Below, in pieces: positions 36,046-44,779 of a DNA stretch of 64,000 bases; the first letter of the stretch is position 1; every line of letters starts with the position of its first letter. The notes below the pieces were generated by a model. The model saw only the letters and a program-made list of their open reading frames with translations, ran no database searches and was not told the origin of the DNA. The stretch comes from Pseudomonadota bacterium. Lineage in GTDB: Bacteria; Pseudomonadota; Gammaproteobacteria; Xanthomonadales; Xanthomonadaceae. The DNA is taken from the NCBI GenBank assembly GCA_020161335.1, contig JAIUOJ010000002.1:52411-116410 (forward strand), given 5' to 3'. The position numbers were made by a program, and so were the translations under genes.

Positions 36046-37512
36046 TCAGTGCCCGGCCTGCGCGACCAGCTTGTCCAGGTCGATGCCCTGCTGGCGCAGG
36101 ACGTGCGGTGCGCGCGCGGCATAGAAGGCCAGGTACACGAAGCAGGCGACGCCGACCACGAAGCTGTAGTGGATGCCCACCTTGTCGGCCAGCGCGCCCT
36201 GCGCCCAGCTCACCAGGCCGCCGCCCATGATCATCATGATCAGCAGGCTGCTGCCCTGGTTGGTGTTGCGGCCCAGCCCGGTGATCGCAAGCGCGAAGAT
36301 GCACGGCCACATGGTGCTGCAGAACAGGCCCACGCTGATGAAGGCGACCACGCTCGTCATGCCCGTGGTGAACATGCCCACCAGCAGCGCGGCGATGCCG
36401 CACAGCGAGAAGATCAGCAGCATGCGCGCCGGGTTGCCGCGGCTGGCGAAGGTGGCGACGATCATCAGCACGATCACGAACGCGTACAGGAAGAAGTGCG
36501 AGATTTCGTGGCGGGCGATGGCGTTCACCGCGAGGAACACGCCGAACGCGAGGTAGGGCAGGAGCACCGTCAGCATGCGCTTGGTGTTCATGCGCACCTC
36601 GAACGCGCCCGCGGCGCCGGCCCAGCGGCCGATCATCAGGCTGGCCCAGTACAGCGACACGAAGGGCGCGATCAGCGCGGTCTCGATGCCCAGGCCGCCC
36701 TGGTCAGCCGGCAGTTCGAGGTAGGCCGGCAGGTTGGCGATGGTGGACACCTCCACGCCGACGTAGACGAAGATCGCAACCATGCCCAGCACCAGCTGCG
36801 GGTACGCGAACGCGGACTTCTTGTGCACCAGCTTGCTCGCGTCCTCTGCTTCCTCGGCCGCCAGCCCGTCGAGGTCGATCTGGTTCGGCACGGAGGAGAA
36901 CTTGAGGAAGATCGCGACCAGCACGAACGCCGCGCCGAGCACCAGGTACGGCGTCTTCACCGATTCGATGCTCGCCTCGGTGCCGCCGGCGCTGACGCTG
37001 CCGAAGATGGCGAAGCTCACCAGCAGCGGGCCGATGGTGGTGCCGAAGTTGTTGATGCCGCCGGCCATGGTCAGGCGTTGCGCGCCGGTGGCCGGGTCGC
37101 CCATCACGATCGCCAGCGGGTTGGCGGCGATCTGTTGCAGCGAGAAGCCCAGGCCGACGATGAACAGGCCCGACAGCATCAGCCCGAACGAACCCGCGTT
37201 CGCGGCGGGGTAGAACAGCAGCGAGCCCATCGCCGAGATCAGCAGGCCCAGGCAGATGCCGTTCTTGTAGCCGATCCGGTTGAGCACGTCGGCGCCGATG
37301 GCCTTCGAGGTCAGGAAGTAGATGATCGAGCCGACCGTGTAGGCCACGTAGAACGCCACCGCCACGTACTGGCTCTGCGCCTGGCTGAGGTGGAAGGCGT
37401 TCTTGAAGACCGGGATCAGGATGTCGTTGCTGGCGGCGACGAAGCCCCAGAAGAAGAACACGGTGATCAGGACGAGGAACTGTGACCAACGGGTCTGCTG
37501 GTGGGTCGTCAT
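36046..37512 (-). CDS. FucP-like MFS sugar permease
   Basis: The 488-residue protein has about 12 TM helices and the FucP/GluP fold signatures FFFWGFVAASNDILIPVFK near the N-terminus and ANPLAIVMGDP, matching the glucose/galactose:H+ symporter subfamily. It should import the monosaccharide released by the GH30 and GH3 enzymes. The ATG at 37512 gives the normal start; the longer frame upstream has no TM content. A perfect LacI-type palindrome lies about 150 bp upstream, joining this gene to the local regulon. Confidence 0.92.
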   Translation of the reverse strand: MTTHQQTRWSQFLVLITVFFFWGFVAASNDILIPVFKNAFHLSQAQSQYVAVAFYVAYTVGSIIYFLTSKAIGADVLNRIGYKNGICLGLLISAMGSLLFYPAANAGSFGLMLSGLFIVGLGFSLQQIAANPLAIVMGDPATGAQRLTMAGGINNFGTTIGPLLVSFAIFGSVSAGGTEASIESVKTPYLVLGAAFVLVAIFLKFSSVPNQIDLDGLAAEEAEDASKLVHKKSAFAYPQLVLGMVAIFVYVGVEVSTIANLPAYLELPADQGGLGIETALIAPFVSLYWASLMIGRWAGAAGAFEVRMNTKRMLTVLLPYLAFGVFLAVNAIARHEISHFFLYAFVIVLMIVATFASRGNPARMLLIFSLCGIAALLVGMFTTGMTSVVAFISVGLFCSTMWPCIFALAITGLGRNTNQGSSLLIMMIMGGGLVSWAQGALADKVGIHYSFVVGVACFVYLAFYAARAPHVLRQQGIDLDKLVAQAGH

Positions 37513-37661
37513 GGGGCCTGCCGTCGAGAGGTGGGAATGAAGAAGGAGCGGCGACCGCCGGGAAGCCCGGCCGTCGTCCGCCCCGCGGAACAGCACCACG
37601 CGTCGCGCCTCTCCTTCGCGCCGCACCGGCCTGCCGCCCCGGGGAGCTTGTACAGGGCGCC

Positions 37662-37675
37662 TGACAACGTTGTCA
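37662..37675. promoter_or_regulatory. Perfect LacI-type operator before the sugar permease
   Basis: TGACAACGTTGTCA is a perfect 14-bp palindrome. On the minus strand TTGACA (37676-37671) overlaps it as a -35 element, and GTACAA, 17 bp further, is a possible -10. The 350-bp gap between the permease and yqhA otherwise holds only leader sequence; the palindrome could also affect yqhA. Confidence 0.8.
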
Positions 37676-37862
37676 AATGTGCCGCGCATCGACCACGAGG
37701 CCTGGCCCAAGCCCTTGATCTGGCGCGGATTTGTGTGCATCGCAGCATGCCCGGCGCGCAGCCTGCCGGCGGTCCTCCGTTGGCGCCGCCGTCACCCCGC
37801 TTGGCAGGCCGGGGCGCGGTCGCTAACCTCCGCGCTCCCTCCGCCGGACCCCGCCGATCCCG

Positions 37863-38519
37863 ATGCCCGCCAACGCCTCCGCACCCTCGCGCATTCCGCC
37901 GCTCGCCTACGTCATCTTCGGCTCGCGCTGGCTGCAGTTGCCGCTCTACCTGGGCCTGATCGTCGCGCAGGGCGTCTACGTGTTCCTGTTCCTCAAGGAA
38001 CTGCTGCACCTGGTGCAGGATGCCAATGCGCTCACCGAGCAGGGGATCATGCTGCTGGTGCTGGGCCTGATCGACGTGGTGATGATCTCCAACCTGCTGG
38101 TGATGGTGATCGTGGGCGGCTACGAGACGTTCGTCTCGCGGCTGGGGCTGCAGAACCATCCCGACCAGCCCGAGTGGCTCAGCCACGTCAACGCCAGCGT
38201 GCTGAAGGTGAAGCTGGCAATGGCGATCATCGGCATCTCCTCGATCCACCTGCTCAAGACCTTCATCGCCGCCGGTGACCTCGGACTGCCCGTGTGCGGA
38301 TCCGCGGACTTCATCGCGGCGATGCAGGCGTTCTCCGGTGCGGTCGAGGCGGGGCTGTCGGGCATCGCCGCGCCCGCCTGCACGCGTACCACCGCCGCCG
38401 GCGTGATGTGGCAGACCATCATCCACGGCGCCTTCATCCTGTCGGCGATCGGCATCGCCTGGACCGACAAGCTGATGACCGGCGCCAGCGCCAAGCGCGA
38501 GCACGTCGCGGCGCACTGA
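37863..38519 (+). CDS. yqhA: YqhA/UPF0114 family membrane protein
   Basis: The 218-residue inner-membrane protein carries the UPF0114 (TIGR00645) blocks FGSRWLQLPLYLGLIVAQG, LGLIDVVMISNLLVMVIVGGYE and VKLAMAIIGISSIHLLKTFI, with four helices. Its function is unknown. A roughly 40-residue insertion (about 142-180, including two Cys) extends it beyond the E. coli length of 164. It is transcribed away from the sugar permease and shows no clear link to carbohydrate uptake. Confidence 0.88.
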   Translation: MPANASAPSRIPPLAYVIFGSRWLQLPLYLGLIVAQGVYVFLFLKELLHLVQDANALTEQGIMLLVLGLIDVVMISNLLVMVIVGGYETFVSRLGLQNHPDQPEWLSHVNASVLKVKLAMAIIGISSIHLLKTFIAAGDLGLPVCGSADFIAAMQAFSGAVEAGLSGIAAPACTRTTAAGVMWQTIIHGAFILSAIGIAWTDKLMTGASAKREHVAAH

Positions 38520-38686
38520 CCAGGCGCAACGCCGACGCGCACCGGCCCTGGGCCCGCGGGCGGGGAGTGGGGCGTCGTCGTCGATCCGGACGCTGCCGGG
38601 CATGGCGAGGCCTGGCGTCCCTGCGCCGGATCGTTCCATCGGCTGCCCTGAATCCAGGTGCCAGGGGCCGTTCGACGCAGATTTGA

Positions 38687-38700
38687 TGATAGCGCTATCA
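38687..38700. promoter_or_regulatory. Class 2 palindromic operator, distal
   Basis: TGATAGCGCTATCA is a perfect 14-bp palindrome. Its TGATAGCG half-site differs from the TGACARCG class, so another LacI-type protein probably binds here. It lies 895 bp before receptor B and 167 bp after yqhA. Confidence 0.65.
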
Positions 38701-39216
38701 GAAAACAGGCGTCCCGCGGCCCGGCGAATGCCCGCCGATGGCTGCCGTCGTTGCGCCCGGCGCCCATTGCGACAGGCGCGACGTTCGGCGCATGGCGACA
38801 TGCCATGTCACGCCCATCGTCGCGGCACGCATGCGGGATGCGCGCGACGCGATGGGCACCCATCGGCGTCGCGCGGGCGATGCGCGACGATCTATCGGCC
38901 TGCGCGCCTCGCGTTCGCGCTCACGCGTCAAATCCCGGCAAAACCCCGCGCAAACCGCCGTTGCGGCGCAGCATGGCCGGAGGCGCGCAACGCAACGTGC
39001 ATTGCTTTCTCGGGAAACGGATGCGACGCGAGGTGCCATCGGGCCTCTCGTTCCGCGCGGCGAAATCGGTTACAGCCCGCGAGATTGCGTGATGCCACCA
39101 ACGCCTCGACGTGCGTGTCGTCGCCGTCGCGCGACACGTCCTGTCCCGCGCCGGACAATCTGTTGCAGCGCAATGTGACAGTGCCCGGGCGACATGCTAC
39201 GAATCGCCCCGCTTGG

Positions 39217-39230
39217 TGTTAGCGCTAACA
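39217..39230. promoter_or_regulatory. Class 2 palindromic operator, proximal
   Basis: TGTTAGCGCTAACA is a perfect 14-bp palindrome of the same class as the site 530 bp upstream. It lies 352 bp before receptor B. The pair could support DNA looping. Confidence 0.7.
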
Positions 39231-39457
39231 GTACGACGCGAACCCGCACGACCGAGAGCCCGCCCCGCGGGCGGTCGCAAGGGGGTCTGCAGCGGGCTGT
39301 CCCGGGGCGGTCGTCGTGCGGTGAGGGTGCGGATGACCGTCGCGCAGGGATCGCAGGGAACCGGATGCGCCGCAAGCCTGCCTCGTCTGAGGGGACGAGG
39401 CGGTGGTGTTCGCCTGACGAAACGAAGAAGAGAAGAAAAAAGGGGAGGGGCATCAGA

Positions 39458-39484
39458 TGGGTGTAGGCGGGAGTCGAACTCCGC
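39458..39484 (-). pseudogene. tRNA/tmRNA 3'-end-like remnant
   Basis: Read on the minus strand, GCGGAGTTCGACTCCCGCC is a canonical T-arm (GCGGG, TTCGACT, CCCGC) with one extra A, followed by TACACCCA, close to a tmRNA/tRNA acceptor ending in CCA. No D-arm, anticodon arm or 5' acceptor strand is present upstream, so it can only be a fragment or a chance match. Confidence 0.35.
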
Positions 39485-39581
39485 ACTGACCAGGGCCCCC
39501 GGGGGTTGCCGTTGCAGGCATCCCTGCCGGTATCGAGACGCGTTTGTCGATCGTCCAAATTCCAGTGCCGAGGACAAGTCC

Positions 39582-42500
39582 ATGAACCACCAGTTGAAGC
39601 GATTCCGCTCGAAGGCGATGTTCACCTTCGTCGGCGGCGTACTGATCATCAATCCCGCGTTCGCGCAGGATCCGCAAACCCCGTCGCCGGCGCCGACCGA
39701 GCAGGCCGCGTCACCGGCGCGGCCGGACGCGGCGACGCTCGACACGGTCGTCGTCACCGGCCTGCGCAACAGCCTCGAGAACTCGATGAACATCAAGCGC
39801 GACACCGCCGGTGTCGTCGATGCCATCAGCGCCGAGGACATCGGCAAGTTCCCCGACACCAACCTCGCCGAATCGCTGCAGCGCATCACCGGCATCTCGA
39901 TCGAGCGGCGCAACGGCGAGGGCGCGCAGATCACCGCCCGCGGCTTCGGTCCGGACTACAACATGGTCACGCTCAACGGCCGCCAGATTCCCGGCGCCGA
40001 CGCGTTCTCCAACGGCGACAGCGTGACCGGCGGCGTCGGCGCAGGCACGCGCGGCTTCAACTTCGCCCAGCTTGCCTCCGAGGCGATCAGTGGCATCACC
40101 GTATACAAGACGGGTCGCGCCGATGCCCCCAGCGGCGGCATGGGCGCCACGGTCGACATCCTCACCAGCCGGCCGCTGTCGCTGCCCGCGGGCCTGACCA
40201 TGAACGCCGGCCTCAAGCTGGGTTCGGACGAGTCGCAGACCATCGGCAGCAGCATCACCCCGGAAATCTCGTCGATCCTCAGCTACGCCAGCGACGACAA
40301 GCGCTGGGGCGCGAGCCTGAGCACCAGCTTCCAGAAGCGCAAGGGCGGCGACGTCCAGGCCACCGAGAACGCATGGAACATCCGGACCTGGACCGGTGAC
40401 GACAACGCGTTCGCGGACGACGTCAACATCGTCAACGCGCCGGCCGTGGGTTCGCTCTATTCCTTCCCCAACGACCTGCGCTATGCGTTCTCCAGCTTCG
40501 AGCGCCAGCGCATCAACGCCCAGGGCGTGCTGCAGTTCGCGCCGACCGACTCGCTCACCCTGACCCTGGACTACACCCACTCCAGCAACGAGATCTCCGA
40601 GGACCGCGGCGAACAGACGCAGTGGCTCAACCAGGGCGGTGGCGTCAGCGACATCGAGTTCGACACCAGCGGCGCGGTCGCGGTGCCGGTGTACATCCGC
40701 GAAGTCACCGGCGGCAAGGACTTCGGCTACGAGCAGCAGCGCAACGAGCAGAAGTACAAGCTGGACTCGATCGGCTTCAACGCCAACTGGCAGGTCACCG
40801 ATCGCTTCAACCTGAACTTCGATGCGCACCGTTCCGAGACCAAGAGCCTGCCAAACGACCCGATCACCGGCGCCAGCGCGACGTTCTTCTCGATGGCGGG
40901 GACCAACGCGTGCGCCGCCGGCGCAGGTCCGTACTGCGGCGGCAACTGGGCGCAGGAGTACTGGTTCAACAACAGCATGCCGATCATGGCGCGCACCTGG
41001 TACCCGACGCTCGGCGATGCCGATGCCGGCAGCAACGGCACGGTGAACCCCGACTTCCCGGCGCAGCAGGTGGGCTCGCAGATCCAGCGCATCTGGTACT
41101 CGCGCCAGGACAGCGAGGTCAAGCAGGCCAGCATCGACGGCACGCTCGACTTCGACAACGGCCGCTTCCAGTTCGGCGTCGATTCGGCGAAGGTCTCGAT
41201 GAAGCGCCTCGCCTCCAACGACAACCAGGCGGTGCTGGGCAACTGGGGCGTGAGCAACGTCGGCGCCGAACCCGGCCTGCAGGACCTGATCCGGCCGATC
41301 AGCATCACCGGCCTGTTCAGCGACTACAACATGTCGGGTGCCGCGCCTGGCGCGTGGTGGGGCAATGCCAGCCAGCTGGCGGAGTGGGCGTCCAACTTCT
41401 ACGGCACCTCGTCCACCTACAACCCCAACCTGGCCTCGAACAACCTGATCGAGGAGAAGACCAACGCGGTCTACGTGCAATACGAGTGGAACGGCGAACT
41501 GGGCTCGATGGGCGCCAACCTGGTGGTGGGCGCGCGCTACGAACAGACGGAACTGAGCTCGACCTCGCAGATCCCGATCCCGCAATCGATCAACTGGAAC
41601 GGCGACAACGACTTCGCCCGCACCGACTCGGCCGACATCCAGCCGTTCACCGAGGAGGCCAAGTACAACTACCTGCTGCCCAACCTCGACTTCAGCCTGG
41701 GCCTCACCAGCAACCTCAAGGGCCGTCTGTCGGCGAGCAAGACGATCGCGCGCGCGCCGTACGGCAACCTGTACGCCGGCCCCACGGCCAACACGCCGTC
41801 GGGCTCGGTGCTGCTGGGCGAGAGCTTCCGTGCCTCGGGTACGGCGCAGACGCCGACCCTGCTGCCGCTGGAATCGCGCAACCTCGACCTCGCGCTGGAG
41901 TGGTACTTTGCACCGGCCAGCTACCTGTCGCTGACGTTCTTCGACAAGCGCGTGAAGAACTTCATCGGCAACACCCAGGGCCAGGAGAACCTGTACGGCC
42001 TGCGTGATCCCACCTCCGGCCCGGATGCGCAGTTCGTGCTGAACTGGCTGACCAGTGGCGCCTGCCAGGCCCAGGTGGCGGCCTTGCCGAACGTGAGCCC
42101 CAATGCCTGCGGCAACAACAACATCGCGCTGTTCACGGCGATGGCGCTGTACCGCAACGCCGCGCAGACCGGTGGCCTGGCGGCCTACAACGGCACCGAC
42201 GCGCAGTGGACGGCGATGGAAAACTTCGTCCGCCAGCCCGGCAACGAGCTCATCGGCGAAGCGGACGACCCGCTGTACATGTTCAACGTCAGCCGCCCGA
42301 TCAACCAGCAGGAGGCCCGCATCCATGGCTGGGAGCTCGGTGGCCAGTACTTCTTCGGCGACAGCGGCTTCGGCGTGCAGGCCAACTACACGATCGTCAA
42401 GGGCGACGTGGGCATCAACGACGCCGCGCCCCCGGGCGTGAACCAGTTCGCCCTGACCGGCTTGAGTGACACGGCAAATGCAGTGCTCATGTATGAGAAG

Positions 42501-42776
42501 TACGGCTGGACCGCCCGCCTGGCCTGGAACTGGCGCGACGAGTACCTGATCGCCGCGAACCAGAACGGCTCGAGCACCAACCCGTACTACGTCCAGGAAT
42601 ACGACCAGCTGGACTTCAGCGTCACCTACCAGCTCAGCGAGAACTGGTCGGCCGGCTTCGAGGCGATCAACCTGACCGGCGAAGACATCCGCTGGCGCGC
42701 CCGCACCGAGAAGCAGGTGGTGAAGCTGGTTGACCAGAGCCCGCGCTACATGGTCGGGATCCGCTACACCTTCTGA
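39582..42776 (+). CDS. TonB-dependent receptor B (module B)
   Basis: The 1064-residue outer-membrane receptor has a signal peptide (cleavage near AFAQ, about residue 29), TonB-box-like LDTVVVTGLRNSLENSMN, the plug (AISAEDIGKFPDTNLAESLQ, ARGFGPDYN) and a barrel ending in Phe (MVGIRYTF). It is clearly related to receptor A in the plug region but has longer extracellular loops, including a Cys-containing insert near residues 440-460. The ATG at 39582 follows CGAGGACA; the frame is open upstream to 39111 without coding character. Two class 2 palindromes lie upstream and a strong terminator follows. Confidence 0.93.
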   Translation: MNHQLKRFRSKAMFTFVGGVLIINPAFAQDPQTPSPAPTEQAASPARPDAATLDTVVVTGLRNSLENSMNIKRDTAGVVDAISAEDIGKFPDTNLAESLQRITGISIERRNGEGAQITARGFGPDYNMVTLNGRQIPGADAFSNGDSVTGGVGAGTRGFNFAQLASEAISGITVYKTGRADAPSGGMGATVDILTSRPLSLPAGLTMNAGLKLGSDESQTIGSSITPEISSILSYASDDKRWGASLSTSFQKRKGGDVQATENAWNIRTWTGDDNAFADDVNIVNAPAVGSLYSFPNDLRYAFSSFERQRINAQGVLQFAPTDSLTLTLDYTHSSNEISEDRGEQTQWLNQGGGVSDIEFDTSGAVAVPVYIREVTGGKDFGYEQQRNEQKYKLDSIGFNANWQVTDRFNLNFDAHRSETKSLPNDPITGASATFFSMAGTNACAAGAGPYCGGNWAQEYWFNNSMPIMARTWYPTLGDADAGSNGTVNPDFPAQQVGSQIQRIWYSRQDSEVKQASIDGTLDFDNGRFQFGVDSAKVSMKRLASNDNQAVLGNWGVSNVGAEPGLQDLIRPISITGLFSDYNMSGAAPGAWWGNASQLAEWASNFYGTSSTYNPNLASNNLIEEKTNAVYVQYEWNGELGSMGANLVVGARYEQTELSSTSQIPIPQSINWNGDNDFARTDSADIQPFTEEAKYNYLLPNLDFSLGLTSNLKGRLSASKTIARAPYGNLYAGPTANTPSGSVLLGESFRASGTAQTPTLLPLESRNLDLALEWYFAPASYLSLTFFDKRVKNFIGNTQGQENLYGLRDPTSGPDAQFVLNWLTSGACQAQVAALPNVSPNACGNNNIALFTAMALYRNAAQTGGLAAYNGTDAQWTAMENFVRQPGNELIGEADDPLYMFNVSRPINQQEARIHGWELGGQYFFGDSGFGVQANYTIVKGDVGINDAAPPGVNQFALTGLSDTANAVLMYEKYGWTARLAWNWRDEYLIAANQNGSSTNPYYVQEYDQLDFSVTYQLSENWSAGFEAINLTGEDIRWRARTEKQVVKLVDQSPRYMVGIRYTF

Positions 42777-42812
42777 CCCGAACCTCTCCGACGGTTGGAT
42801 GGTGTCAACGGT

Positions 42813-42843
42813 GGGGCCGCTGCGCGCGCAGCGGCCCCTTTTT
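42813..42843 (+). terminator. Strong intrinsic terminator after receptor B
   Basis: GGGGCCGCTGC (42813-42823), a GCGC loop and GCAGCGGCCCC (42828-42838) make a perfect 11-bp stem followed by TTTTT. It separates receptor B from the accessory genes that follow in the same direction. Confidence 0.92.
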
Positions 42844-42954
42844 CTCCAGGCGCGGCCCGCGCCGTCCCTCGATTTCCCCGCGGCGCGGGCGCATCATCGC
42901 GTGGTGGTCGGCGATACGGAATCCAGTGCGCTGGCGTAGTCAGGTGGAGACGAG

Positions 42955-43710
42955 ATGGCGCAGTACGAACTGCTCGACAACGTGAAGCACAAGGACCTGC
43001 GGGTCGACCTGCGCTTCGGCGCGGGCCTCGGCGACGGCAGCGGGCTGGTGCCGGCGTGGCCCACCGAGTTCGCGGAGCTGCAGCGCGAGTACCCCATCTT
43101 CCTGCGCGAGGACGGCGAGGGCGGCGGCTACCAGGCGGCGGCGCTGCTGGGGTTCGACCGCGACGAGAACCTGTTCGTGCGCGACGACCGCTGGAGCGCC
43201 GGCTACCTGCCGGGCGCGCTGGCGCGCGGGCCGTTCCTGATCGGCTTCCAGGAGCAGGCTGGCGCGGCCCGACTGGAGCGCACGCCGGTCATCCACGTCG
43301 ACATGGCGCATCCGCGCGTGGCGCGCGATGGCGAAGGCGTGGCGGTGTTCCTGCCCCAGGGCGGGCAGAGTCCGTACCTGCAGCACGTGACCACGGTGTT
43401 GACCGGGATCAACGACGGTGTCGAGGCAGGCCACGCGATGTACGCCGCGCTCGACGCGCTGGGACTGGTGCAGCCGGTGGACATCGAGCTCAAGTTCGAC
43501 GAGCACCACGGTGCGAAGCTGACCGGACTGCATGGCATCGACCGCGACCGCCTGGCGGGGCTCGACGCGGCGCAGCTGCATGGCCTGCATCGCGCCGGCT
43601 GGCTGGAAGGCGTCTACCTGATGCTGTCCTCGCTGCACAACCTGCGCCGCCTGATCGCCGAGAAACAGCGCCGCCTGCGCGAACAGGCCGCGGCCGAAGC
43701 GGCGGCCTGA
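42955..43710 (+). CDS. SapC-like protein (module B)
   Basis: The 251-residue homologue of the module A SapC-like protein keeps the same blocks: NVKHKDLRV, PAWPTEFAELQREYPIFL, ALLGFDRDENLFVRDD and LDAAQLHGLHRAGWLEGVYLMLSSL. No signal peptide is visible. The ATG has AGGTGGAG upstream. It is the first gene after the receptor B terminator, so the four-gene accessory operon probably has its own promoter in 42844-42954 or depends on read-through. Function unknown. Confidence 0.85.
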   Translation: MAQYELLDNVKHKDLRVDLRFGAGLGDGSGLVPAWPTEFAELQREYPIFLREDGEGGGYQAAALLGFDRDENLFVRDDRWSAGYLPGALARGPFLIGFQEQAGAARLERTPVIHVDMAHPRVARDGEGVAVFLPQGGQSPYLQHVTTVLTGINDGVEAGHAMYAALDALGLVQPVDIELKFDEHHGAKLTGLHGIDRDRLAGLDAAQLHGLHRAGWLEGVYLMLSSLHNLRRLIAEKQRRLREQAAAEAAA

Positions 43711-43720
43711 GGACAACGGC

Positions 43721-44743
43721 ATGATCGAGGCCGCCGTCCGCACGCGCGTCATCGAAGGCGCACAGCCCGATGCGCTGCCGCTGCAGGCGCTGCTCGCGGG
43801 TGGCGAGCCGGTGGTGCTGCGCGGCCTGTGCCGCGGCTGGCGCCTGGTGCAGGCCGGCGAGGACTCGCCGCAGGCGGCGATCGCGCACCTGCTCGAGCAC
43901 TACAACGGTCGACCGCTGCCGTACTCGTGGGGGCCGCCCGCGACCGCGGGCCGACCGTTCTACGCGGAGGGTTTCACGAGCCTCAACACCGAAGCCCGGC
44001 GCGGCCGGCTGGACGACGTGCTGGCGGACATCGTCGCCCACCTCGACGATGCGCGCCCGCCGACGCATTACGTGGCATCGGTGCCGGTCGACGGCGTGCT
44101 GCCGGGACTGCGCGCGGGCAACGACCTCGACTTCGCCGCGCATGGTGTCGACGCGTCGCCCGCGATCTGGATCGGCAACCGCACCACGGCCTCGTGCCAC
44201 TACGACGCGCCGGACAACATTGCCTGCTGCGTGGTGGGGCGCCGGCGCTTCACCCTGTTCCCGCCGGAGCAGGTGCACAACCTGTACCCGGGGCCGCTGG
44301 ATCCCACGCCCGGCGGCCAGGCGGTGAGCATCGTCGACTTCGATGCGCCGGACCTCGAGCGGTTCCCGCGCTTCCGCGATGCGCTGCCGCATGCGCGCGG
44401 CGTGGTGCTCGAGCCCGGCGACGCGATCTTCATCCCGAGCATGTGGTGGCACCACGTCCGGGGGCTGTCGCCGTTCAACGTCCTGGTCAACTACTGGTGG
44501 AGCAGCATGCCGGCCTACATCCCGACGCCGATGCATGCGCTGCACCATGCGCTCTGGGCCATCCGAGATCGCCCCGAGCGCGAGAAACAGGCGTGGCGCG
44601 AGGTCTTCGATTACTACGTGTTCGGCCCCGCACAACGCGCTGGCGAACACCTGCCGGAGCCCGCGCGCAAGACGCTGGCGCCGATCGACGAGACCCTGGC
44701 GCGCCAGCTCCGGGCCTGGCTGATCGCCAGGCTCAATCGCTGA
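43721..44743 (+). CDS. JmjC/cupin-8 family protein (module B)
   Basis: The 340-residue protein has the same layout as the module A protein: HxD pair His160/Asp162 in CHYDAPD, distal His244/245 in SMWWHHVRG, and LFPPEQVHNLY. The Fe(II)/2-oxoglutarate oxygenase fold is supported by these residues; the substrate is unknown. It starts 10 nt after the SapC-like stop and ends with RLNR like its module A homologue. No export signal is visible. Confidence 0.88.
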   Translation: MIEAAVRTRVIEGAQPDALPLQALLAGGEPVVLRGLCRGWRLVQAGEDSPQAAIAHLLEHYNGRPLPYSWGPPATAGRPFYAEGFTSLNTEARRGRLDDVLADIVAHLDDARPPTHYVASVPVDGVLPGLRAGNDLDFAAHGVDASPAIWIGNRTTASCHYDAPDNIACCVVGRRRFTLFPPEQVHNLYPGPLDPTPGGQAVSIVDFDAPDLERFPRFRDALPHARGVVLEPGDAIFIPSMWWHHVRGLSPFNVLVNYWWSSMPAYIPTPMHALHHALWAIRDRPEREKQAWREVFDYYVFGPAQRAGEHLPEPARKTLAPIDETLARQLRAWLIARLNR

Positions 44744-44779
44744 TCGCGGCGCCTCGGGACACGGGCAAGGGAGACGGGA

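Larger units (their letters stand above)
38520..39581. other. 1.06-kb intergenic region upstream of receptor B
   Basis: No reading frame here has coding-like codon use. The region contains the two AGCGCT palindromes at 38687 and 39217, the short palindromes CATGGC/GCCATG (38791-38807) and GATGGG/CCCATC near 38850, and a tRNA/tmRNA T-arm-like sequence on the minus strand at 39458-39484 next to an A-rich tract (39432-39441). It is probably the long regulatory leader of receptor B. Confidence 0.6.

Noticed and set aside
39458-39484. Intact tRNA or tmRNA gene on the minus strand
   Set aside because: Only a T-arm and CCA-like tail are present; D-arm, anticodon arm and 5' acceptor strand are missing, and a tmRNA of normal length would run into receptor B.
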